Source of the DNA: Candidatus Nanopelagicales bacterium
GTDB lineage: Bacteria; Actinomycetota; Actinomycetes; S36-B12; GCA-2699445
Direction of reading: 5' to 3'
NCBI GenBank assembly: GCA_037045355.1
Contig: JBAOHO010000021.1
Span: forward strand, 62,001 to 126,000
Length of the DNA stretch: 64,000 nt
The position numbers and the translations under genes were made by a program. Below the pieces are notes generated by a model that was not told the DNA's origin, searched no databases, and was given only the letters and a program-made list of their open reading frames with translations. Positions 8,500 through 16,500 of the stretch are shown here, piece after piece (position 1 is the stretch's first letter; each line of letters starts with the position of its first letter).

Positions 8500-9606
8500 A
8501 TGATTGCGACGGTGTCACCATCCTCGGCGGCGGAAACGGAGCCCGGACCGCGGCGGCGGAGTTCGGTATCGCGCGGACATCGAGGTCACGCATGTACGAC
8601 GTCCCTGAGTTCGTCGGCGGGCTGGCTCCCGATCGCCGCGTCGGGTCGGATCGCGGCCGAGGGGGTCTTCGCCGGGACCGCGCCGGTACGGGTGGAGGCG
8701 GATCTGGGCACAGCGATCGCGGAGGCCGACGTCATCTTCATCGTCGTGCCGACGATGCACCAACTGACCTATGCAGAGCTGCTCGCTCCGCTGCTGAGAG
8801 ACGGCATGAACGTGGTGCTTATGCCCGGCTCGTTGGGTTCGCTTGGAGTTCGTCGAGGCGCTTCGGCGAGCGCGGCTGCGACGGCCGACATCACCGTCTC
8901 CGAGATCGCAGCGCTGCCGTATGCGACGCGGATCGTCGGGCCCGGACTCGGTCCACATCTTCGGTCGGCGTCGGATCGTGTCGATCGGTGTGTTCCCAGC
9001 GCGTTGCGAGCTGATCGGGTCATGCCGGTCATGCGTGACCTCTACCCCGGGCATCGATCAGATGGTCGAATGTGCTTGAGGCGGGGCTGAACAACCCGAA
9101 CCCGACCTTGCACTGCCTGGGGGTCCTGCTGTCAGCCAGCCGGATCGAGTACAGCCACGGTGAGTTCTACTACTACGAAGAGGGGATGACGCCGCACGTC
9201 TGCCAGGCGATCGAGGCGATCGATGCGGAGCGGGTGGCCATCGGCGAGGCACTCGGGGTGTCCGTCCTCAGTCTGCGGGACACGTACTCCGTCATGGGAT
9301 ACGGGCCGAAGGGGGATACGTTCTGGTCGGTGATCCGTGGGGTGGCCGCGCTGAACGGCATCAAGGGGCCCACTGAGATCGACAGCCGCTACCTCACCGA
9401 GGACGTTCCGATCGGCCTGACCATCTACTCCCAGCTCGGATCGCGATTGGGAGTGGACACCAAGATCATGCAGTCGGTGATCACTTTGACCGGAGCGCCT
9501 GCTGGGCCGCGACTTCGTCGCGATCGGTCGCACCCTGGAACGCTGCGGCATCGCGGGCCTCGACCGCGATCAACTGCTGGAGTACGTCACGACCGGCCAG
9601 AGGTAG
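8500..9606 (+). pseudogene. NAD(P)-dependent octopine/nopaline dehydrogenase-like protein, frame-broken
   Basis: A split gene of ~365 codons. The N-terminal dinucleotide fold begins VTILGGGNGARTAAAEFGIA, followed by DVPEFVGGLAPIAASGRIA, the strand ADVIFIVVPTMHQL, and NVVLMPGS. The C-terminal catalytic half reads EAGLNNPNPTLHCLGVLLS and FYYYEEGMTPHVCQAIEAID and ends in LLEYVTTGQR. NPNPxLH with its histidine is typical of the octopine dehydrogenase C-terminal domain. Breaks are needed near 8515, 8580, 8850, 8985, 9065 and 9500. The natural substrate (an amino acid plus an oxo acid) cannot be predicted. Confidence 0.7.
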
Positions 9607-9758
9607 CGGCTCGCGCCAGGGCGATTGGGGTCGGTCGCCGCTATTGATGCGCATGTTCTCCCGTTCGGGGTTCGGCATGGGGTCGCGGCGGTCCGATGAG
9701 CGTCGTGCTGCGCGAAACGACCGTCGATCGTGGCTAACCGGAGAGCATGCGCATCACG

Positions 9759-10475
9759 TCAGTGCCGGCCGGGCTCCGCGCCACCTCGGCGCCGACAGGG
9801 CTGGGGGTCTGTCAGCGTTGGTCGGGATTCACCGCGCCGCCCGGCTTCAGTCTCCTCTACCCCACTGCCCACGGCGGTCTCCGCGACCCAGGCGGGATGG
9901 TGCGTCTGCGCCCACTCGATGGGTACGAACCCCGTGCGCATGCCTTCGCGTGCGGTCGGGTCCGAGTACGCCTTGTAGACATGCCCGGCGACCAACAGGG
10001 CGACGCCGAGCGCCACCCAGTCGTGCACGAAGGTGGCCCCCGTGCGCAGGTCGTCGGCGAAGAATCCGGAGAAGTACATGATCATGCCGGTGCCGAACAG
10101 GACTATCAGCGATCCTGCCTCCACGTGGGAGTGGAGCTTCTGTCCTGCGTTGAACTTGCCGACGGCGAGTCCACCCGTGCGCCGTTCGCGCTTGCGGAAC
10201 CAGCGCCAGTCGTCGGGAGTGAACCGGTTCAGCCGCCCAAGATCCGCCCGGAACGCCACGAAGAACAGGGCCACGAGAACCGGGACGGGCAGTACGAAGC
10301 CGGCGACGACGTGGACTCGCTTGAAGATCTCGCGGTTGCCCACCAGCGCACTTAGGTCGGGGAAGTAGAGGCAGGCCGCGCTGACGATGAGAGTCACCAC
10401 CAGCACAGCCGTGATGCGGTGGGTCCACCGCTCGGCACGCGAGAACCGTGCCAGCCCCTCAGATGACGGGTTCAT
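9759..10475 (-). CDS. Di-haem cytochrome b subunit (cytochrome b561/formate dehydrogenase gamma type)
   Basis: A 238-residue membrane protein with about four helices. The first follows RAEWTH-like RAERWTHRITAVLVV, which carries a haem-ligand histidine; others are RVHVVAGFVLPVPVLVALFF, LHSHVEAGSLIVLFGTGMIMYF and FVHDWVALGVALLVAGHVYKAY, each supplying His. It starts within the last codon of the molybdopterin gene (ATGA overlap 10472-10475), so it is very likely its membrane electron partner, exchanging electrons with the quinone pool. The Ala/Glu/Arg-rich C-terminal ~35 residues are unlike a conserved domain. Confidence 0.85.
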   Translation of the reverse strand: MNPSSEGLARFSRAERWTHRITAVLVVTLIVSAACLYFPDLSALVGNREIFKRVHVVAGFVLPVPVLVALFFVAFRADLGRLNRFTPDDWRWFRKRERRTGGLAVGKFNAGQKLHSHVEAGSLIVLFGTGMIMYFSGFFADDLRTGATFVHDWVALGVALLVAGHVYKAYSDPTAREGMRTGFVPIEWAQTHHPAWVAETAVGSGVEETEAGRRGESRPTLTDPQPCRRRGGAEPGRH

Positions 10476-11152
10476 CGGTGCGCCCGTTGGAGCGGCCGAC
10501 CCAGCGCATCGATGTCGTAGCCGCGTTCCTCCCAGTAGCCGGGCACCACCTCATCGGTCACGATGATGCCGTCCAGCCATTTCAAGGACTTGTAGCCGTA
10601 CATGGGAGCGACCACCAACCTCACCGGCCCGCCCATGGCCCGTTCGAGTGGTTGGCCGTACAACGTCGTGGCCACGAGGACATCAGAGCGCAGCGCCTGA
10701 TCCTTGGTGAGCGACTCCGTGTAAACGCCGTCGAAAGACGTGAACTGCAGGGCACCCGATCCGATGTCGATGGCGGCGGCGCCGAGAAGATCCGACAGCA
10801 GCACGCCGGTCCACACCGCGTCGTCGACCCGCCATCCGGTGACGCACTGGAAGTCCTTGGTCAGTCCTGTCTGCGGCAGGTCCGCCAGGTCGTCGTAGGT
10901 CAGAACCGTCCGTCGGTCACCGTCCTGAAGGGTCAACCGGTAATCGGCGACCGTGCGTTCCGGGTAGCCATTGGTCACGGTGTAGATGCGGAACCCGCCG
11001 GTCGCTGGCAGCACCTTCTGCAGTCCCGGCGCCACGGTCGCCACTGCCGCCGTGGTGGCATCAGACAGCCGGCGTCCGAAGACGACTCCCGCCGCCCCCA
11101 AGACGACGAGGCCCAAGACGACCCGGCGTCCGACCGGCGCACCCGATTCCAT
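10472..11152 (-). CDS. Molybdopterin-dependent oxidoreductase (sulfite oxidase/MsrP type)
   Basis: A 226-residue, membrane-tethered enzyme. Residues ~11-27 are a hydrophobic signal/anchor; the rest is the sulfite oxidase-type molybdopterin fold, with the Mo-ligand cysteine at residue 103 in KDFQCVTGWRVDDAVW, the motif RLVVAPMYGYKSLKWLDGI, and a closing GYWEERGYD. MsrP-like enzymes repair oxidised methionine in exported proteins, but this clade also holds proteins of unknown substrate. It forms a two-gene operon with the cytochrome b that follows. Confidence 0.85.
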   Translation of the reverse strand: MESGAPVGRRVVLGLVVLGAAGVVFGRRLSDATTAAVATVAPGLQKVLPATGGFRIYTVTNGYPERTVADYRLTLQDGDRRTVLTYDDLADLPQTGLTKDFQCVTGWRVDDAVWTGVLLSDLLGAAAIDIGSGALQFTSFDGVYTESLTKDQALRSDVLVATTLYGQPLERAMGGPVRLVVAPMYGYKSLKWLDGIIVTDEVVPGYWEERGYDIDALGRPLQRAHR

Positions 11153-11329
11153 GTGTGATCAGAACACGGTCACCGATTCTGCGCAACGGGGCTTCGGACC
11201 CGGGCGGGGCGGGAACCCGGCCCGAGATGATCCCGGGCGATCACTGCGTCATGCTGTCGCGTCCACACGAAGTCGCGCGCGCCATCTGCAGTGAGGCCTG
11301 AATCGGATCTCGGGCCGGGTCGATTCGAC

Positions 11330-11407
11330 TCAGTCCTCGCGAACGTACCGGCGCAGTTCCACCGGCCCCTGCCGCTCCAGGACCTCATAGCGCTGCTGCT
11401 CGGTCAT
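11330..11407 (-). CDS. 25-residue ORF resembling the start of a SOUL haem-binding protein
   Basis: Too short for ordinary gene calling. It starts ATG at 11407, overlapping the heliorhodopsin stop as ATGA, and reads MTEQQRYEVLERQGPVELRR then YVRED and stop. YEVLERxGxxELRRY is the usual opening of SOUL/HBP haem-binding proteins, which then continue for ~150 residues. No SOUL sequence is visible in any minus frame down to 11160, so a simple single-base error does not restore the gene. It is either a truncated remnant or a real micro-ORF. Confidence 0.45.
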   Translation of the reverse strand: MTEQQRYEVLERQGPVELRRYVRED

Positions 11408-12177
11408 GCCGCCGGTACCAAGGTTCCGCTGAACACCTGCCAGGCGAGCAAGGACTTGGCCACCAGGCTGAGGGTGATGTAGACGCTTTCACCGAACAGG
11501 TAGTCAGACCAGCGGCCCACCTGCTTGTACTGCAGGAACTGGTTGAGGGCGAAGACGTTGAAGAACAGGAACAGTGAGATGACGATCCCGTAGACGAACG
11601 CGGGAGGTTCGGACGGTGACGCGGCTCCGGGCGCGACGATGAAGAACGCGATGATCAGCCATGGCACGATGCCGACGATGCATCCGAAGACGAACGGCAG
11701 CCATCCGCCACCGGGTTGTTCGTAGTTCTCCTGCAGCCAGCCGAAGAAGATCATCCCGGCGTTCGTCGCGAAGATCGCCGCCAGCGCGGCAACGTCCGAG
11801 ACACCGGTGATCTGAGCGATGACGACGATCATCATCGAGGAGGTGAGCGCGTACTCCACCCAGCGGGCCCGGTTTCGGTTGCGCGCAAGATCAGCGGCAT
11901 AGCCGCGGTGCCAGACCGTGGCCACGATGAGCAGCGCAAGTCCCGAAAGCGCGAGGAAACTCGCCACGGCAAGTCCGATGGGCGAGTTCAGCAAGGTCAC
12001 CGGATCGCCGAGAGGAGTTCCCGGTGGTCCCTCCATGTAGCTGGCCGTGATGGGCAGCGTGAAGTCGTTGGACAACAGATAGACCGCCACTGCCTGTACG
12101 ACCAGGACGATCCCGACGATGATGTTGTAGCGGCGAAGCTTGGCCAGGCGACCGGGCTCGACGGGGGCAGTGGTCAC
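11404..12177 (-). CDS. Heliorhodopsin
   Basis: A retinal-binding photoreceptor of 257 residues with seven membrane helices. Helix 3 holds the Schiff-base counterion Glu108 (RWVEYALTSSMMIVVI), helix 4 is AALAAIFATNAGMIFFGWLQ, helix 5 starts WLPFVFGCIVGIVPW, helix 6 is FVYGIVISLFLFFNVFALNQ, and helix 7 holds the retinal lysine Lys241 in SLVAKSLLAWQVF. These are heliorhodopsin, not proton-pump, motifs: the DTE/NDQ ion-pump triad is absent. The long extracellular loop between helices 1 and 2 is also typical. The start is GTG 12177 with GAGG ~10 bp upstream. The downstream 25-codon ORF overlaps its stop. Function is probably light sensing. Confidence 0.96.
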   Translation of the reverse strand: MTTAPVEPGRLAKLRRYNIIVGIVLVVQAVAVYLLSNDFTLPITASYMEGPPGTPLGDPVTLLNSPIGLAVASFLALSGLALLIVATVWHRGYAADLARNRNRARWVEYALTSSMMIVVIAQITGVSDVAALAAIFATNAGMIFFGWLQENYEQPGGGWLPFVFGCIVGIVPWLIIAFFIVAPGAASPSEPPAFVYGIVISLFLFFNVFALNQFLQYKQVGRWSDYLFGESVYITLSLVAKSLLAWQVFSGTLVPAA

Positions 12178-12208
12178 GGCGAGATCATCCTCAGGTGGGT
12201 CAGTTGAC

Positions 12209-12229
12209 GCTTACCCTTCGACAGTAAGC
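12209..12229. promoter_or_regulatory. Inverted repeat upstream of heliorhodopsin
   Basis: GCTTAC at 12209-12214 and GTAAGC at 12224-12229 are exact inverted copies separated by nine bases, 32 bp upstream of the heliorhodopsin start codon. It could be an operator or a short hairpin. No regulator gene is adjacent, so the assignment is tentative. Confidence 0.3.
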
Positions 12230-12316
12230 CCCAGCCACTGCGTCCGCTCAGTGGGCTGGAGGGCCTTGCTGCTGCTCCACGCCCACCGCGTTCCGCCCGT
12301 GCTCAGCCCGTTTCTC

Positions 12317-13228
12317 TCAGCCGTCGCCCTTGACAGCGCAGACCTTCCCCGGTCCTCGCTTACCCACCGACCATCGCCCGGTCCATCTGCTCGTGCGCAT
12401 GTCCTCCGCCTTCGCCGTCACACGAACGGTCACGGTGATGTCCGCCTGGCACACAACCCGAACGGTGGCCCGGCGGCTGGTGACCGCCTTGGCGCACAGT
12501 GCATTCGCCTGGTCGCCGTTGACGCGACAGGTGACGCGGATCGTGATGTCTCCAGACGAGCGCACGTGCTTCAGCAGAGTGGTTCGCTCACCTGGTGGGA
12601 TCGCCCCCGGCGCGGCAGGGATGATCACGATCGGCGTCTGTGGTTCGCCTGGATCGGGAGGTGCAGTGGTGGGACTGGCTGTCGGGGACGCTGAATCGGT
12701 TGGTGTCGCGGTCGCGGTCGGCGAAGTGGAGCCGCTCGGTGTGGGAGTCGGGGGACCCGAGTCTGTCGGCGTGGGTGTCGCCGTCGGAGATCCCGAGTTC
12801 GTCGGTGTGGGGATCGGCGTCGGCGTCGGTTTCGGCATGGGTGTCTGCGGGAGGCAGCCCAGCCGCCACACGCGCTTGCCCCGCGCACTCCAGTTCAGCC
12901 CATCGTGCACGTCCGGGATCGGGGGAATGATGTCTCCCCAGGTGCCCTTGGCCATGCCCTCACGCCAGACGGGGCCGGTGTGCTCGAGGTAGTGATCGCC
13001 CTTGCCCTCTCCGTCGACGGCCGACGGCGCGACGGTGATCTGCTGGTACGGATTCGAAGCCGAACTCGCTGCATGACAGATCGTGACCTTGCCCTCCGGC
13101 TGGGCACCTGACGTGGTGCCGCTCACCGACACGGCGAGTATCAGGGTGACGCACATCGCCACGACGGAGGCGATGGTGCGCGGGACTCGTGAAGCCTCCC
13201 CGACGGTTCGGGCACAGCGGCCCTCCAT
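12317..13228 (-). CDS. Secreted PT-rich protein with C-terminal four-Cys module
   Basis: A 303-residue exported protein. After a twin-region signal peptide (TIASVVAMCVTLILAVSVSG) it has three parts: an N-terminal domain (residues ~45-125) starting KVTICHAASSASNPY and including HYLEHTGPVW and GDIIPPIPD; a linker of Pro-Thr-Ser repeats (~130-190); and a C-terminal module (211-303) with four cysteines and RWTGRWSV. The last module recurs in the two secreted proteins upstream. Function unknown; a cell-surface role is inferred. The start could be ATG 13252 instead; neither has a good ribosome site. Confidence 0.75.
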   Translation of the reverse strand: MEGRCARTVGEASRVPRTIASVVAMCVTLILAVSVSGTTSGAQPEGKVTICHAASSASNPYQQITVAPSAVDGEGKGDHYLEHTGPVWREGMAKGTWGDIIPPIPDVHDGLNWSARGKRVWRLGCLPQTPMPKPTPTPIPTPTNSGSPTATPTPTDSGPPTPTPSGSTSPTATATPTDSASPTASPTTAPPDPGEPQTPIVIIPAAPGAIPPGERTTLLKHVRSSGDITIRVTCRVNGDQANALCAKAVTSRRATVRVVCQADITVTVRVTAKAEDMRTSRWTGRWSVGKRGPGKVCAVKGDG

Positions 13229-13323
13229 TCGGTCGTGGCCGCAACGACACATGCGGTTCGCTGGTCAGCCTATCTGCGCCGCAGACTCCTGCGGCGCTGC
13301 AGTTGTGGCGGCCCGGCCGCGGG

Positions 13324-13797
13324 TCAGTCGTGGGTCAAGCTGTCGATGCAGACGGTGATTGCAAGAATCAGCCCGGCATCGCCCCCGGGCGCGATCTCCA
13401 CACCTGCGTGCAGGTGTCGCGTACGCGGAACCACTTCTTGGACACCGTCGCCACGGTATTGCCGTCCTGCTCGATCTCGTACTCGTGGTCGACGAGGTTG
13501 CCGTGGGCACTCGAGCTCCGGGCCCGCCGTCGACCTCGATCTGTGAAGCGGTCTCGCAAACCCGACCAGCGCCTTCTTGACGGTGGCGTGGTGCCGCCCG
13601 GGCGTTCGATCTCCATGGTGTCGCGCACCCGCAGCTTGCGCTCGTGGATCTTGGCGACGTCGCTGGCCGCCGGCGTCCTCGGAGCACGAAGGTGTCTGAC
13701 GCACCCGCACCGCCTTGCCGTCGACCTTGTAGGCGCGCTGGCCGTTCTCGTCCTCGATCCAGTAGTCGTCGCCGATCGACATCAGCTTCTGGCGCAT
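13324..13797 (-). pseudogene. LURP-one-related (scramblase-like) protein, frame-broken
   Basis: A tubby-like fold protein of ~165 residues spread over three minus frames: MRQKLMSIGDDYWIEDENGQ then AYKVDGKAVRVR, VAKIHERKLRVRDTMEIERP, TVKKALVGFRDRFTI, EVDGGPELDVHGNLVDHEYE and TVSKKWFRVRDTYGVE, ending AITVCIDSLTHD. The RQK(L/M)xSIGDDYWIEDE opening and the TVSKKWFRVRDTYGVEI block are diagnostic for bacterial LURP-one-related proteins, whose role is unknown. At least four indels are needed. It sits between two module-bearing secreted proteins and is unrelated to them. Confidence 0.7.
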
Positions 13798-14103
13798 CTG
13801 GAAGCGCTGAGGGGGGAGGGCCGTGGTCTGCCCCGCAATCGATCACGAAGTCCCATGGTCTGCCTTCTCTCTGGCGCGTTTGGAGCCGACGGGGATGCGC
13901 CGGACATGTCCACGACGACTATCCACTGTCCCGTGGCCGCTGTCATCCGCAGTGGTGTTGGCGTGACAGTCACGTGCGAGTTCGTTCTGTCGCTGTCCCT
14001 GGCGTCTGGGGCCGTTGCTCCAGCACGATCGACTCGATGCCCTGCGCGCCACCGAGGCGATCACGGGCCTTGGTCGGGCTGGGGTCCCGCGCGTTGTCGT
14101 GGT
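13798..14103. other. Spacer with no supported gene
   Basis: About 300 bp between the propeller protein gene and the LURP-one-like gene. Open frames here lack homology that I can recognise. The first ~35 bp after the propeller stop (about 14070-14103) are similar to the DNA after the broken module copy at 22594-22622, so the duplication extended past the stop codon. Confidence 0.5.
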
Positions 14104-15783
14104 TCAGCCGGTTCCCGTGATGCGGCATACGACGCGAGGCGTGGGCTGGGGACGCCAGGTACGGGTCCAAGTGGTTCGGATGGCGCCGGGCTTCTTCGCA
14201 GTGATCGTGGCGTGGATCGTCAGGCGCGTGTTGCAGCTGGGGGTGGCGGTGATGCGAACCCTCTTCTTGGCCACGGCGGTGGACTGCATCGACGCGGTGT
14301 CCGGTGAGGTGACCGTCGTGCCGCACAGCTTCTTCTGGATCCGCTGGGGCAGACGCCGACCGTCCAGTTCGCACCACGCCTTGGTGCGCGTGATCTGTCC
14401 GTCGGAGCGGACCTTCTTCACCAGCACCGACCGCTCGCCGAGCGGCAGCCGGGTGGCCTGCGGGGTACCCGTGACTTTCAGGACGGTGTCAGGTTTGGGG
14501 GTGGCGGTGCCGGTCAGTTCCACGGCTTCGCCGGTTCCGGTGCCGCCGGGGTAGGTGATCATCAGCGATGCGTTGCTCAGCGGGCCGGCGGCCGAAGGAG
14601 TCCAGGACAAGGACACAGTGCAGGTCCCGTCGGGGGCGATGCGGGTTCCGACCACACACGTACCGCCGGTGACCGTGACACCTGAGCCGATCGCGGTGAT
14701 GGCGGTGGGTCGCACCGAGCCTTCACCGGTGTTCGTCACCTTCACAGTCAACCGCGTGGCCGACCCGACCTGCCCGGCTGGGAAGGCGCCGGAGTTGAAC
14801 GTCACCGGCCCCCGATCCGGACTGATCCGGGTGACCGAATTCGCGCCGTAGTTGGCGGTGAAGACGTTGCCGTCGGCGTCGAGCGCGAGCCAGCCGGGGC
14901 TGGTGCCGGTGGTGCCGCCGAATTGGGCGGTGGTGGTGCCGTCGGCGCTGATCTTGGTGACGGAGTCCGAGCCGTAGTTGACGGTGTAGACGTTCCCCTG
15001 GGCGTCGACCGCGATCCCGTCGGGAAGGTGGCCGGTGGTGCCGCCGAACTGGGCGGTGGTGGTGCCGTCGGCGCTGATGCGGGTGACCGTGTCCGAGCCG
15101 ACATTGGCGACGTAGGCGTTGCCCTGGGCGTCGACCGCGATCCCATTGGGGTAGTCGCCGGTGGTGCCGCCGAACTGGGTGGTCGTGGCGCCGTCGGCGC
15201 TGATCTTCGTGACGGAGTTCGAGCCGTTGTTGGCGGTGTAGACGTTGCCCTTGGTGTCGAGGGCGATCCGGACGGGGTAGTCGCCCGTGGTGCCGCCGAA
15301 TTGGGCGGTGGTGGTGCCGTCGGCGCTGATGCGGGTGACGGTGTTCGAGCCGGTGTTTCCGGTGTAGACGTTACCGTCAGCGTCGACCGCGATCCCGCCG
15401 GGACCAGAGCCGGTGGTGCCGCCGAATTGGGCGGTGGTGGTGCCGTCGGCGCTGATGCGGGTGACAGTGTCCGCGTCGGAGTTGGCGGTGTAGACGTTGC
15501 CCTTGGTGTCGACCGCGATCCCGTAGGGTTCGGCTCCGGTGGTTCCGCCGAATTGGGCGGTGGTGGTGCCGTCGGCGCTGATGCGGGTGACGGTGTTCGA
15601 GCCGTTGTTGGCTGTGTAGATGTTGCCTTCAGCGTCGAGGGCGATTCCGACAGGTTGGAGACCGGTCGAGCCGCCGAACGGGTTCGTGGTGACCGCTGCC
15701 TGAGCTGGAGAAGACCAGATACCCATCGCGGTGATCAGCACCGCAGTCGCAGTCCCCAGTGTCAGCTGTCTGTTCGTGGACAT
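14104..15783 (-). CDS. Secreted seven-bladed beta-propeller protein with four-Cys C-terminal module
   Basis: A 559-residue exported protein. ATG 15783 follows GGAGG by ~7 bp; residues ~8-30 form a signal peptide ending PAQA. Residues ~35-325 are seven near-identical 41-residue propeller repeats (pattern GIAVDxxGNVYTANxGSNTV then TRISADGTTTAQFGGTTG), as in NHL and virginiamycin-B-lyase-like folds. Residues ~330-435 form an Ig-like, choice-of-anchor-type domain (FNSGAFPAGQVGSATRLTVK). Residues 446-559 are the module with four cysteines and TWTRTWRP. No catalytic residues for a lyase are evident; a binding or surface role is more likely. Confidence 0.85.
   Translation of the reverse strand: MSTNRQLTLGTATAVLITAMGIWSSPAQAAVTTNPFGGSTGLQPVGIALDAEGNIYTANNGSNTVTRISADGTTTAQFGGTTGAEPYGIAVDTKGNVYTANSDADTVTRISADGTTTAQFGGTTGSGPGGIAVDADGNVYTGNTGSNTVTRISADGTTTAQFGGTTGDYPVRIALDTKGNVYTANNGSNSVTKISADGATTTQFGGTTGDYPNGIAVDAQGNAYVANVGSDTVTRISADGTTTAQFGGTTGHLPDGIAVDAQGNVYTVNYGSDSVTKISADGTTTAQFGGTTGTSPGWLALDADGNVFTANYGANSVTRISPDRGPVTFNSGAFPAGQVGSATRLTVKVTNTGEGSVRPTAITAIGSGVTVTGGTCVVGTRIAPDGTCTVSLSWTPSAAGPLSNASLMITYPGGTGTGEAVELTGTATPKPDTVLKVTGTPQATRLPLGERSVLVKKVRSDGQITRTKAWCELDGRRLPQRIQKKLCGTTVTSPDTASMQSTAVAKKRVRITATPSCNTRLTIHATITAKKPGAIRTTWTRTWRPQPTPRVVCRITGTG
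14880..15660 (-). repeat. Tandem 123-bp coding repeats of the propeller
   Basis: The seven blades are encoded by 123-bp units that are very similar at the DNA level; the block encoding ISADGTTTAQFGGTTG recurs at 123-bp spacing. The near-identity indicates recent duplication or gene conversion among blades. Such arrays can also collapse or expand in assembly, so the true blade count should be treated with care. Confidence 0.85.
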
Positions 15784-15816
15784 CGCGGCCTCCGTGGCAC
15801 CGGTGGCGCCACCCAC

Positions 15817-16144
15817 TGAACGCGTCGGCGCCCCACATCAAGTAGATCAGGCGGCCGAGAGCCCTCCGCCTCACCCCGACCGAAGTCCCGATGCTGCTTT
15901 GTGCGCCACTCGGGAATGCGCAGGGCGGTCGGACCATGAACCAGCGCAGCGGCCGCGCTACTCACGATCTTGTCGGCGCGGCGATGGATGGGGTGAGGGA
16001 GTTACCGCGGACGTCCGCGACTCCGGCTCTCCCGAAGGATCACGCCTCGGGCAGCGCATACCCGGTTGCGGGCGTATGTGTCCTCACCCGTTGCTGGTGT
16101 CCCGACCGGGAAAGCAAACGTTCGAGGACTTCCCACTCGGGACG
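15817..16144. other. Spacer holding a possible msrA 3'-end fragment
   Basis: About 330 bp without a complete gene. At 16040-16073 on the minus strand the DNA reads ATGYALPEA followed by a stop, matching the last residues of the intact MsrA at 23.9 kb (TGYALPEV, stop), with a 17-base exact match in the same frame. No upstream msrA sequence is visible. The remainder shows no recognisable promoter or gene. Confidence 0.4.
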
Positions 16145-16486
16145 CTAGTGCGCGCGCCTGATCTTCCAGATCTTGGTGACACTCATGCCCTCGTCCGCGG
16201 GCGGTCGGATGTATCCGGTGACGCGCACTTTGATGGCGCCCGCGCGCAACGCCGCCCTTGCCTTGCTCCCCATGGCGCAGGAGAGCTTGTAGGTGCCGGC
16301 CGAGTCGATGTCCTTGCCCTTGCGACAGGTAAGCCATGCGCCCTTGGCGTTCATCGCAGGGCTGCTGACGACCTTCAGTCTGATCCTCCCCTGTGGAGAT
16401 GCGGTCACCTTGGTGCGGAACTTCACGTCGGAGCCGGACCACGGTGCCCCCACGTGCGGGGCCGGCGACTCAGGCCTGTTTGGCAA
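16145..16486 (-). CDS. Hypothetical protein, possible divergent module fragment
   Basis: A 113-codon frame directly after the 800-residue secreted protein. It has no signal peptide. Two cysteines (WLTCRKG and YKLSCAMG) are followed by AGAIKVRVTGYIRPP and a final SVTKIWKIRRAH, which loosely resembles the second half of the neighbouring four-Cys modules. The start is unclear: TTG 16486 has no ribosome site and GTG 16453 is possible. It may be a free-standing relative, or the severed tail of a lost gene. Confidence 0.45.
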   Translation of the reverse strand: MPNRPESPAPHVGAPWSGSDVKFRTKVTASPQGRIRLKVVSSPAMNAKGAWLTCRKGKDIDSAGTYKLSCAMGSKARAALRAGAIKVRVTGYIRPPADEGMSVTKIWKIRRAH

Positions 16487-16500
16487 CCGTCGCTACTGGC

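Noticed and set aside
11404..12177. Proton-pumping rhodopsin
   Set aside because: The pump triad is absent; helix 3 WVEY and helix 7 VAKSLLAW are heliorhodopsin features.
12588..12930. Several Arg/Ser-rich frames opposite or beside the PT-rich linker
   Set aside because: They are frame shadows of the low-complexity Pro-Thr-Ser coding repeat.
14923..15819. Long plus-strand frame of 298 codons with regular GGGGAVGAD repeats
   Set aside because: It is the complement of the propeller repeats; the minus strand has a signal peptide, ribosome site and a recognisable fold.
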